A DNA stretch of 32,625 nt from an uncultured SAR86 cluster bacterium (lineage in GTDB: Bacteria > Pseudomonadota > Gammaproteobacteria > Magnimaribacterales > D2472): positions 1 through 32,625 of the forward strand of contig CACPON010000002.1 of the NCBI GenBank assembly GCA_902635645.1, written 5' to 3'. Both the position numbers and the translations under genes were made by a program. Under the pieces are notes generated by a model, which saw only the letters and a program-made list of their open reading frames with translations, did not search any database and was not told the DNA's origin. Below, one piece after another: positions 25,756 through 32,625 of this stretch (position 1 is its first letter; every line of letters begins with the position of its first letter).

Positions 25756-27382
25756 AAAACTCATGGTTTCTTTAGTGGTATTAATAGTTTCTGGTTTTGT
25801 TGCCTGGGAATATAAAGTAAATATTCTTGTATGGGCTATACCCAAAATATCAAATGTTACCATTCAAGAAAATATTCCAACCACTTGGTCTAAGGGCCCA
25901 GATACACCAGTTGATGATAATAGACCAAATATAATTTTAATCCTGGCCGATGATATGGGCTATAACGATATATCTATTCATAATGGTGGAGCGGCTGATG
26001 GAACCCTTCAAACTAAAAATATTGATGCATTAGCAAAAAGTGGAATTCTATTTACTAGAGGCTATGCTGCTAATGCAACTTGTGCTCCATCTAGAGCATC
26101 GATAATGACTGGGAAATACCCAACTAGATTTGGCTATGAATTTACCCCAATACCTTCTTTAGGTAGAACAGTTCTGGGTTGGCTTGCCGAAGAAGACAAC
26201 TTTGAATTGAAACAAAGGATTGACCGAGAGGTGGTTTCAAAAATGCCACCTTTTATGGAACAGGGAATGCCAACAGAACAAATAACCATAGCAGAAGTTT
26301 TAAAAGATGCTGGATATTACACAGCTCATATTGGAAAATGGCACCTTGGTCATGCTTATGGCATGGATCCACTGAATCAAGGCTTTCAAGACTCTCTAGG
26401 TTTAGTTGGGCCCCTCTATTTGCCTGAGAATCATCCTGATGTTGTAAACGCAAAGTTTGATACAAGAATAGATAAAATGGTATGGAGTAATGGTCAATAT
26501 TCCGCAACTTTTAATGAAGGTGAGATATTTGCGCCTGATAAATATGTTACAGATTACTATACTGATGAAGCATTAAAAGTAATTGAAAATAATAGAAATA
26601 GACCTTTCTTTTTATATCTCAGTCATTGGGCAATTCATAATCCACTGCAGGCACTAAGAAGCGATTATGAACAAATGAGTCATATGCACGGTCATAATCT
26701 TCAAGTTTACTCAGGAATGATAAATGCTTTAGATAGAAGTGTTGGAAAGATTATTGAAAAGCTCAAAGAATTAGATATATATGGTAAGACTTTAATCATA
26801 TTTACAAGCGATAATGGCGGGGCTAATTACATTGAATTAGAGGATATTAATAAACCCTATAGAGGATGGAAGATAAGCTTTTTTGAAGGAGGGATAAGAG
26901 TTCCTTATATTGTTAGCTGGCCTGATGAAATCAACCCTGGAAAAAAATCAGATAATGCTGTTCATCATTTTGATATTTTTCCTACTATTGCAAAGGCTGC
27001 GGGTATTGAATTATCTAATAAAATAGATGGTGTAGATTTACTACCCTTCATAAATAATAATAGCTCTTCTAAGCCTCACAAGACACTTTTTTGGCGATCT
27101 GGAAATCATCAAGCAGTTCTTCATGAAAACTGGAAATATATAATTAGTAAAAATGAAAATTTTAGATGGTTGTTTGATACTTCAGTGGATCCAACAGAAA
27201 AAAATAATCTACTTCAAAGTCATCCTTTAATAGTAAAGGAAATCGAAGAGCTTTTAGCCAAGTTTAATTCAGAACAAAAAAATCCTTTATTCCCTTCATC
27301 ATATGATGCTCCAATAATGATAGATAAATATGATGGGAAAGAATACGAAGAAGGTGACGAATATATTTATTGGTCTAACTAA
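25748..27382 (+). CDS. Membrane-anchored arylsulfatase (Cys type)
   Basis: A type I sulfatase of 544 residues. The motif CAPSRASIMTGKYP has the Cys (residue 112) that is converted to formylglycine, followed by the required Pro and Arg. Metal-binding Asp pair LILADDMGYND (68-69), GKWHLG and the FTSDNGG motif complete the active site. An N-terminal hydrophobic helix (about 3-20) is a signal or anchor, placing the enzyme in the periplasm. ATG 25748 is preferred to an adjoining GTG at 25745, with GGAG 7 bases upstream; it overlaps the previous gene by 8 bases. The maturation enzyme is not in the window. It would release sulfate from an organic sulfate ester; the substrate is not evident. Confidence 0.9.
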   Translation: MAKKLMVSLVVLIVSGFVAWEYKVNILVWAIPKISNVTIQENIPTTWSKGPDTPVDDNRPNIILILADDMGYNDISIHNGGAADGTLQTKNIDALAKSGILFTRGYAANATCAPSRASIMTGKYPTRFGYEFTPIPSLGRTVLGWLAEEDNFELKQRIDREVVSKMPPFMEQGMPTEQITIAEVLKDAGYYTAHIGKWHLGHAYGMDPLNQGFQDSLGLVGPLYLPENHPDVVNAKFDTRIDKMVWSNGQYSATFNEGEIFAPDKYVTDYYTDEALKVIENNRNRPFFLYLSHWAIHNPLQALRSDYEQMSHMHGHNLQVYSGMINALDRSVGKIIEKLKELDIYGKTLIIFTSDNGGANYIELEDINKPYRGWKISFFEGGIRVPYIVSWPDEINPGKKSDNAVHHFDIFPTIAKAAGIELSNKIDGVDLLPFINNNSSSKPHKTLFWRSGNHQAVLHENWKYIISKNENFRWLFDTSVDPTEKNNLLQSHPLIVKEIEELLAKFNSEQKNPLFPSSYDAPIMIDKYDGKEYEEGDEYIYWSN

Positions 27383-27412
27383 TAAATTATTCAAATAAAA
27401 ATAGGAGAAATA

Positions 27413-28450
27413 GTGAAAGAAAAAATAAAAGTTTTTGGGGTCCCTGCCTCACCTTATACACAGAAAATGATCTCTATTTTGAGGTATCGCCATATTGCCT
27501 ATGAAGTTTTCATGGGAGATGTTCCAGGAAGATTAAGCAGGCTAGAAGGAATAGAGCCACCAAAACCTGTTTTACTTCCTACTCTGCTTTTAGAAGATGA
27601 AAGTGGTAAATTAAAAGCAACTACTGATACCACCCCAATCATTAGAAGATTTGAAAACGAGTATCCAGATAGAAAATTATTACCTGAGGACCCTGCTTTA
27701 TCTTTCATAAATTATTTATTAGAAGATTTTGGAGATGAATGGGTTACTAAATATATGTTCCATTACAGATGGTATTTTGATGAGGATGCTGATAATGCAT
27801 CAACCATCCTTCCATTGAGTGATCTTGCTGTGAATTTGCCTGATGAAATACTAAAGGATGCAAAAAAATATGTTCATGATAGACAGACTGGAAGGTTATG
27901 GGTTGTAGGCTCAAATGATACAACAGCTGGTTTAATCAATGCTAGTTATAAAAGATTCCTAAAATTGATGGATGGTCATCTATCTATTAGTAAATTTCTT
28001 TTTGGTGAAAAGCCTTCTTCTGCTGATTTTGCTATCTATGGGCAATTAACTCAGCTCATTGGGTTTGAACCTACATCAAGAAAAATTGCGTATGATACTG
28101 CATTAAGGCTTGTTTCTTGGCAAGATGTAATGGCTGACTTGTCTGGTCATGATGTTGAGAATAGCAACTGGACTCCTCTTGAAGAAAGCCCTGATTCTTT
28201 AAAAGAAATCATGAAAGAGTTTGGCAGGATGTATGTTCCAGCTTTGCTTGCAAATGCAAATGCAATTATGAAGGGCGAGGAAACGTGGGAGACCGAAATT
28301 GATGGGTCTGTGTGGAAACAAAAAGCCTTTCCTTATCAAGCTAAATGTTTAAAGTGGATTAAAGAGGAGTTTGGTGCGCTTAATGAAAATGATCAGTCAA
28401 GAGTTAAAACTTTTCTTGATGGAACTGGGTGTGAAATATTATTAGGATAA
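27413..28450 (+). CDS. Long glutathione S-transferase-like protein
   Basis: A 345-residue protein with a GST N-terminal domain: IKVFGVPASPYTQKMISILRYRHIAYEV (5-32) is a thioredoxin fold with a SPYTQK active-site position, LLPTLLLED supplies the cis-Pro (about 56), and TTDTTPIIRRFE stands where glutathione is bound, with Thr instead of Ser. The C-terminal helical part is about 100 residues longer than normal and contains SSADFAIYGQL as the SxAD motif. The function is unknown; related long GSTs occur in marine and soil catabolic clusters. The start is GTG with AGGAG 5 bases upstream. It is 30 bases after the sulfatase, the second-largest gap in the operon. Confidence 0.8.
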   Translation: MKEKIKVFGVPASPYTQKMISILRYRHIAYEVFMGDVPGRLSRLEGIEPPKPVLLPTLLLEDESGKLKATTDTTPIIRRFENEYPDRKLLPEDPALSFINYLLEDFGDEWVTKYMFHYRWYFDEDADNASTILPLSDLAVNLPDEILKDAKKYVHDRQTGRLWVVGSNDTTAGLINASYKRFLKLMDGHLSISKFLFGEKPSSADFAIYGQLTQLIGFEPTSRKIAYDTALRLVSWQDVMADLSGHDVENSNWTPLEESPDSLKEIMKEFGRMYVPALLANANAIMKGEETWETEIDGSVWKQKAFPYQAKCLKWIKEEFGALNENDQSRVKTFLDGTGCEILLG

Positions 28451-28454
28451 AGAT

Positions 28455-29267
28455 ATGGAAATAAAAAATAAAAGAGTAGTAGTTACTGGTGCTGCTAGCG
28501 GGATTGGATATGCGCTGTGTGAAGAATTTCATACTAGCGGAGCTCAGTCTATTGTATGCGTAGATCTCAATGAAGACGGCACTAAGGAAATTGCAGAAAA
28601 AGTTAATGGCCTTGCGGTGACAGCTGATGTATCTAATGAACAAGACATAATTAATGTTATTGAAAAAGCTAATGAATATTCAGGAGGAATTGATATATTT
28701 TGCTCCAATGCTGGAATCGGTGGTACTCCTATGCTTTTAGAAACTACATCTGAAGAGTGGAATAATACTTGGGGAGTCAATGTAATGTCTCATGTACATG
28801 CAGCAAAACATGTTTTACCCCAAATGCTTGAAAGAGGAGAAGGTTATTTAATGAATACAGCATCAGCTGCAGGACTCTTATCTCAAATAGGTGCTGCTCA
28901 ATACGCTGTTACTAAATCAGCGGCTGTAAGTTTTGCTGAATGGGTAAAAATTACATATGGTCATAAAGGAATTGGCGTTTCATGTCTTTGCCCACAAGCA
29001 GTAAGAACCGCAATGACTGCTCAAGGCGCTGGAGTTGCTGGAGTGGATGGTATGCTCGAGCCAGATGTAGTCGCTAAAGATGTTTTAGATGCCATTGAGA
29101 ATGAAAGATTCTTAGTATTGCCTCATAAAGAAGTTGCTGAATATGTTCAAAGAAAAGGCAACGATAGAGATAGATGGATATCTGGCATGCAAAGATTACA
29201 AAAACAATTTGAAGAATTTTATCAAAGTTTAGCTGATCAAAATAAAGGAGAAAATGATGAAAACTAA
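28455..29267 (+). CDS. Short-chain dehydrogenase/reductase, NAD-type
   Basis: A 270-residue classical SDR. The cofactor motif is TGAASGIG (11-18), D37 at the end of the second strand favours NAD, and the SNAGIGG motif (84-90) and catalytic S137, Y150 and K154 (YAVTK) are all present. A Gly-Ala-rich active-site loop (about 192-204) and an acidic C-terminal tail follow. It probably oxidises an alcohol. In this operon the obvious candidate is the alcohol made by the dehalogenase-like hydrolase or the sulfatase (inference). It starts 4 bases after the GST-like gene and overlaps the next gene by 11 bases. Confidence 0.88.
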   Translation: MEIKNKRVVVTGAASGIGYALCEEFHTSGAQSIVCVDLNEDGTKEIAEKVNGLAVTADVSNEQDIINVIEKANEYSGGIDIFCSNAGIGGTPMLLETTSEEWNNTWGVNVMSHVHAAKHVLPQMLERGEGYLMNTASAAGLLSQIGAAQYAVTKSAAVSFAEWVKITYGHKGIGVSCLCPQAVRTAMTAQGAGVAGVDGMLEPDVVAKDVLDAIENERFLVLPHKEVAEYVQRKGNDRDRWISGMQRLQKQFEEFYQSLADQNKGENDEN

Positions 29268-30225
29268 AATAACAGAACTATTTGGTATTGAGCATCCAAT
29301 TATTCAAGGTGGCATGCATCATGTAGGATTTGCTGAACTTGCTGCAGCTGTTTCTAATGCAGGTGGGCTGGGAACTATTACTGGTTTAACTCAAGGTACG
29401 CCTGAAAAATTAGCAAATGAGATTGCAAGATGTAAGGAAATGACAGATAAGCCTTTTGCAGTAAATTTAACTTTTCTACCCTCTCTAACACCCCCGGATT
29501 ATCCTGGATTGATCAAAGAAATAATCGATGCAGGAGTGCCGGTAGTTGAAACTGCTGGAAGAAACCCTGCAGAATATTTACCTGCTCTCAAGGAAGCTGG
29601 AATAAAAGTTATTCATAAATGTACTTCTGTTAGACACTCTATAAAAGCTCAATCAATTGGTTGTGATGCTGTATCAGTTGATGGTTTTGAATGTGGTGGT
29701 CACCCTGGCGAAGATGATATTCCTAATTTTATTTTATTGCCTAGAGCTGCCGAAGAATTAGAAATTCCATTCGTGGCATCAGGTGGAATGGCTGACGGTA
29801 GAAGTTTGGTTGCTGCTATGGCACTTGGAGCAGAAGGAATGAATATGGGAACAAGGTTTATAGCAACACAAGATGCTCCAGTTCATCAAAATGTTAAAGA
29901 AGCTATTGTTAATGCAACAGAACTTGATACTAGATTGATTATGAGATCATTAACAAATACAGAAAGAGTTCTTAATAATGAAGCAGTAGAAAGACTGATG
30001 GAAAAAGAAAAAAGATTAGGCGATGATCTCAAGTTTGAAGATATTCTTGATGAAGTTGCTGGTGTTTACCCAAAAATTATGCATGAAGGAACCATGGAAG
30101 CAGGTGCTTGGTCTTGTGGAATGGTAGCTGGACTTGTTAATGACATCCCAACAGTCCAGGACTTAATAAATAATATTATGTCCCAGGCTGATGAGATTAT
30201 TAAATCAAGACTGCAAAATTTCTAA
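29257..30225 (+). CDS. Nitronate monooxygenase-like FMN enzyme
   Basis: A 322-residue TIM-barrel flavoprotein of the nitronate monooxygenase/enoyl-ACP reductase II family. FMN-binding motifs are PIIQGGMHHVG near the N-terminus, VKFVHK-like IKVIHKCTS, DGFECGGHPGED, VASGGMADGRS and GAEGMNMGTRF. The GGHPGED loop is typical of the nitronate monooxygenase branch rather than FabK. Two adjacent ATGs exist (29254 and 29257); the second fits AAGGAG better and gives the usual MKTKITELFGI opening. It could oxidise a nitronate with nitrite release or act as another FMN oxidoreductase; annotations in this family are often wrong. It is the last gene of the operon, with no clear terminator. Confidence 0.85.
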   Translation: MKTKITELFGIEHPIIQGGMHHVGFAELAAAVSNAGGLGTITGLTQGTPEKLANEIARCKEMTDKPFAVNLTFLPSLTPPDYPGLIKEIIDAGVPVVETAGRNPAEYLPALKEAGIKVIHKCTSVRHSIKAQSIGCDAVSVDGFECGGHPGEDDIPNFILLPRAAEELEIPFVASGGMADGRSLVAAMALGAEGMNMGTRFIATQDAPVHQNVKEAIVNATELDTRLIMRSLTNTERVLNNEAVERLMEKEKRLGDDLKFEDILDEVAGVYPKIMHEGTMEAGAWSCGMVAGLVNDIPTVQDLINNIMSQADEIIKSRLQNF

Positions 30226-30228
30226 AAA

Positions 30229-31425
30229 TTATTTTTTATAATTTGCAGCTTCTTCTGATCCGTCGGTTGCTGTACCTTTTGTGTAAGAATGAGCGCCCAT
30301 GCCTGCGAGGTCACCGTCTTTAACAATTAAATACGGCTCTCTAATTGGTTCTCCAGAAAAGAAACACTCGAGTATTTCTCTTACACCAGCAGCATACCTA
30401 GCTTGAGCAGATAATGATGTTCCAGATGTATGAGGAGTCATCCCATGATTAGGCATTGTTCTCCAAACATGATCATTAGGAGCTGGTTGCGGGAACCAAA
30501 CATCTCCAGCATAACCGCTTAACTGGCCAGATTCTAAAGCTCTTGCAATGGCATCTTTATCACAAATTTTTCCTCTAGCAGTGTTAACAATATAAGCACC
30601 GCGTTTCATTTTTGCGATCATCTCATCATTAAATAAGTGTTCTGTCTTTGGATGAAGTGGACAACTAATATTAACCACATCACAAACAGCAACTAAAGAT
30701 TCAACAGAATCATGATAAGTAAGATTAAGTTCTGCCTCGACCTCATCTGGTAATTTATGTATATCAAAGTAATGCAGATGAACATCAAAAGGTTTCATTT
30801 TTCTTAACATGTCGATACCTATTCTTCCTGCAGCTACAGTTCCTACATGCATACCCTCAACATCATATGATCTTTGAACAGCGTCAGCTATATTCCAACC
30901 ACCCTCATTAACTATTCTATGTTGATTGTGGTAATCCCTTACCATTGAAAGAATCATCATAACAATATGCTCTGCAACTGATCTCGAATTACAGTATGTC
31001 ACTTCCACAACATCTATGTTGTGGTCCATGGCACCTTGAAGATCAACGTGATCTGAACCAATTCCAGCAGTTATAGCCATCTTAAGATTTGGAGCGGTTT
31101 CCATCTTTTCACGAGTTAAATAATAAGGAAAGAATGGTTGAGATATAACGATATCAGCGTCAACTAATTCTCTATCTGCCTCACATCCTTCACCATCTTT
31201 ATCAGATGTAACTACCAATGTATGTCCAGCATCTTCAAGAAATTTTCTAAGACCCAATTCTCCTGAAACACATCCAAGTAATTCTCCTGGAGTAAAGTCA
31301 ATGCCTTTTGGAGAAGGCAATGTCATCCCATCTGGATACTTATCAATTTTTGGTAAATCGTCTCGTGCATACTTTTCGGGCATGCCAGTTTTTGGATCAT
31401 CGTATAAAACGCATAATACTTTCAT
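30229..31425 (-). CDS. fdh: NAD-dependent formate dehydrogenase
   Basis: A 398-residue D-isomer-specific 2-hydroxyacid dehydrogenase family member that oxidises formate to CO2 with NAD. It closely follows the methylotroph Pseudomonas sp. 101 enzyme as I remember it, with the same numbering: I122, N146, R284 (NTARGK) and H332 form the formate site, and D221 after the nucleotide-binding AAGRIG dictates NAD over NADP. The VLYDDP opening, CVSGELGLR, AYIVNTARGK, GYAGDVWFPQPAP and the SYTKG-(A)T-GSEEA end are hallmarks. The ATG is preceded by AAAGGGGGAG. It is convergent with the operon, 3 bases apart. Formate oxidation would supply NADH; it is cytoplasmic and metal-free. Confidence 0.96.
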   Translation of the reverse strand: MKVLCVLYDDPKTGMPEKYARDDLPKIDKYPDGMTLPSPKGIDFTPGELLGCVSGELGLRKFLEDAGHTLVVTSDKDGEGCEADRELVDADIVISQPFFPYYLTREKMETAPNLKMAITAGIGSDHVDLQGAMDHNIDVVEVTYCNSRSVAEHIVMMILSMVRDYHNQHRIVNEGGWNIADAVQRSYDVEGMHVGTVAAGRIGIDMLRKMKPFDVHLHYFDIHKLPDEVEAELNLTYHDSVESLVAVCDVVNISCPLHPKTEHLFNDEMIAKMKRGAYIVNTARGKICDKDAIARALESGQLSGYAGDVWFPQPAPNDHVWRTMPNHGMTPHTSGTSLSAQARYAAGVREILECFFSGEPIREPYLIVKDGDLAGMGAHSYTKGTATDGSEEAANYKK

Positions 31426-31503
31426 AAACTCCCCCTTTATGTAAATAATTCAACTTTAACTAGAACAGAAATTATTTAAAAAAACAAGAAAAATATTAGG
31501 AAG

Positions 31504-32394
31504 TTAAGCTTTGATAAGTGGGTTATGCTTAACTCTATCTGGAATGTCTTCTGCACCTGGAACACCCCTAGCAATTAAAAAAGGCTTTAGCGCTTCTATG
31601 GCTCTGGGCTCATCATAATGGCCAATACCAGGATGCAGGTGATGTATAAAATGGAGTTGCATTGAATGATTTAAATATCTAGGCATCCAGTGGCTCCAAA
31701 ATCTTGTATCTTTATATCTTCCTGTTTCAGCTTGATAATGAGGATACCAGCTGAAAAAGACTGAAAGATAAATGACTCCGAACTTACTTGGTAGCCACCA
31801 TAATAAAAGTGTTTCCAAAGGAAAAAATACAACTAAAGTTAAAAGAATTACTCTATATAACATTCCTATATTCAAACCTTTATTAAAAGATTTCATGAAT
31901 GCTTTATCATTTTCATAGATTTCAGCTATTGCTTGATATTTCGATATACCCTCCTGAGTGGCAACAATAACCCCCCAAAGAGATTTAGCAGATGCAGTAT
32001 CATGATCTGGATCTTTTTCTGGATTATTTGTATATGCATGATGTTTCATATGAGTGGCTCTCATTAAATCATGAGGGAACATAAGGGTTATTAATGTGTA
32101 ATGGCTTACAAATGAATCGATCCAACGTCTTTTTGGATTTCCCCTTGAATAATTACCATGCTGTGCTTCATGCGAAGGCAGGTATGCAAAACAGGCACAA
32201 ATAGTTGCAATTGCAGAACCAAGTAATAAAGAAATATGTCCATTAATTACTAATGGCCAAAGAGAAAGCCAAACCGTTGCTTGACCAACCCCGATTAAGA
32301 TCATCTCCCATTGAAACCTTTTTGAGAAACTTCTAGCAATCTCTTTTTCTTTATCAAAGGAAAATTCTTCTGAAATCTTCTCTAGATTTTCCAT
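31504..32394 (-). CDS. Membrane di-iron fatty acid desaturase/hydroxylase
   Basis: A 296-residue integral membrane enzyme. Three histidine boxes are visible: HEAQH (75-79), HMKHH (115-119) and HFIHH (248-252) with HPGIGHYDEPR after it. Hydrophobic segments at about 31-50 and 55-72 precede box one and two more lie at about 175-215, the layout of the fatty acid desaturase superfamily. The third box and the ending (EALKPFLIARGVPGAEDIPD) do not let me name a substrate; lipid desaturation or carotenoid modification are both possible. The start at 32394 is preferred because GAGG is 9 bases upstream; an ATG at 32400 is only 3 bases from it. It overlaps the upstream small membrane protein gene. Confidence 0.85.
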   Translation of the reverse strand: MENLEKISEEFSFDKEKEIARSFSKRFQWEMILIGVGQATVWLSLWPLVINGHISLLLGSAIATICACFAYLPSHEAQHGNYSRGNPKRRWIDSFVSHYTLITLMFPHDLMRATHMKHHAYTNNPEKDPDHDTASAKSLWGVIVATQEGISKYQAIAEIYENDKAFMKSFNKGLNIGMLYRVILLTLVVFFPLETLLLWWLPSKFGVIYLSVFFSWYPHYQAETGRYKDTRFWSHWMPRYLNHSMQLHFIHHLHPGIGHYDEPRAIEALKPFLIARGVPGAEDIPDRVKHNPLIKA

Positions 32395-32582
32395 AACCAT
32401 GTTCCTCTTATCTTTGCTATAAGGCCGAGACATAAACCTAAGATATAACAATAAATAGTAATATCATTAAATTGATAGCGAATAGCTATAGCATTAAAGA
32501 CGCTTCCCCAAAAAATTAGGCCAAACCAAACCATATTCCAATTGGAAATATGATCTGTAAGAATTTCCTTAAATTTATCCAT
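32382..32582 (-). CDS. 66-residue small membrane protein
   Basis: A short open frame ending inside the start of the desaturase gene. The protein has a polar N-terminus (MDKFKEILTDHISNWN), two hydrophobic stretches at about 17-35 and 41-57, and a basic end (KIRGTWLWKI), a layout consistent with a real two-helix membrane protein. The overlap with the desaturase start (13 bases) would allow coupled translation. No Shine-Dalgarno is visible before the ATG and I recognise no family, so it could be a chance frame, but the hydrophobic pattern and the absence of any other gene here favour a coding role. Confidence 0.55.
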   Translation of the reverse strand: MDKFKEILTDHISNWNMVWFGLIFWGSVFNAIAIRYQFNDITIYCYILGLCLGLIAKIRGTWLWKI

Positions 32583-32625
32583 TTTGTTAATTATTTACTA
32601 TTTTAGCCATAAAATCGAAGCGAAA

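Noticed and set aside
21121-30225. Lindane (lin) degradation cluster
   Set aside because: Enzyme classes overlap (hydrolase, SDR, GST), but there is no LinA-like or ring-cleavage gene, and the hydrolase resembles DhlA-type rather than LinB-type sequences.
30226-30244. AT-only hairpin between the operon end and formate dehydrogenase
   Set aside because: A 7-bp stem of only A and T around five T is too weak for a terminator and is expected in such AT-rich DNA.

Overview
The window is AT-rich, very compact bacterial DNA. It carries a proteorhodopsin that matches, from memory, the SAR86 (Monterey Bay BAC 31A08) green proteorhodopsin at nearly every position. The housekeeping genes are gammaproteobacterial in type (Mpl, ParE-ParC, TolC, MutM, CoaD, and the DUF4212 plus VC_2705-type sodium symporter pair). 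The best assignment is a streamlined marine gammaproteobacterium of the SAR86 clade. No intergenic gap exceeds about 185 bases. No tRNA, rRNA, CRISPR array, insertion sequence or phage gene was seen.

Left part (1-11930), housekeeping: the end of a PGPGW-type membrane protein; a Lon-substrate-binding-domain protein overlapping mpl (peptidoglycan recycling); a pyrophosphate-dependent phosphofructokinase; a DUF2244 membrane protein divergent from an argD-like aminotransferase with an altered active-site loop; the parE-parC topoisomerase IV operon; tolC-mutM; and coaD. Several genes here (mpl, DUF2244, argD, tolC) lack a Shine-Dalgarno sequence and have a -10-like hexamer 5-7 bases before the start codon, which hints at leaderless mRNAs.

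Middle (11931-17550), light and carbon: the proteorhodopsin is a free-standing unit with its own sigma70-type promoter, leader hairpin and strong terminator. It is followed by a small secreted protein of unknown function, an SDR, a two-component sodium:solute symporter and an acyl-CoA dehydrogenase. The proton pump and the symporter could be linked energetically, but that is inference.

Right part (17551-32625), accessory catabolism: a TonB-dependent receptor and a LysR regulator lie on the minus strand. Divergent from them is a tightly packed ten-gene plus-strand operon (21121-30225): haloalkane-dehalogenase-like hydrolase, Nu-class GST, two tandemly duplicated GSTs, DUF1330 protein, DUF2855 protein, membrane-anchored Cys-type sulfatase, long GST-like protein, SDR and nitronate-monooxygenase-like flavoprotein. 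Next to it on the minus strand are an NAD-dependent formate dehydrogenase very close to the methylotroph enzyme, a three-histidine-box desaturase and a 66-residue membrane protein. The set of enzymes suggests uptake and breakdown of an unidentified halogenated and/or sulfated organic compound. This operon is the best candidate for an undescribed system in the window; its substrate cannot be read from the sequence.
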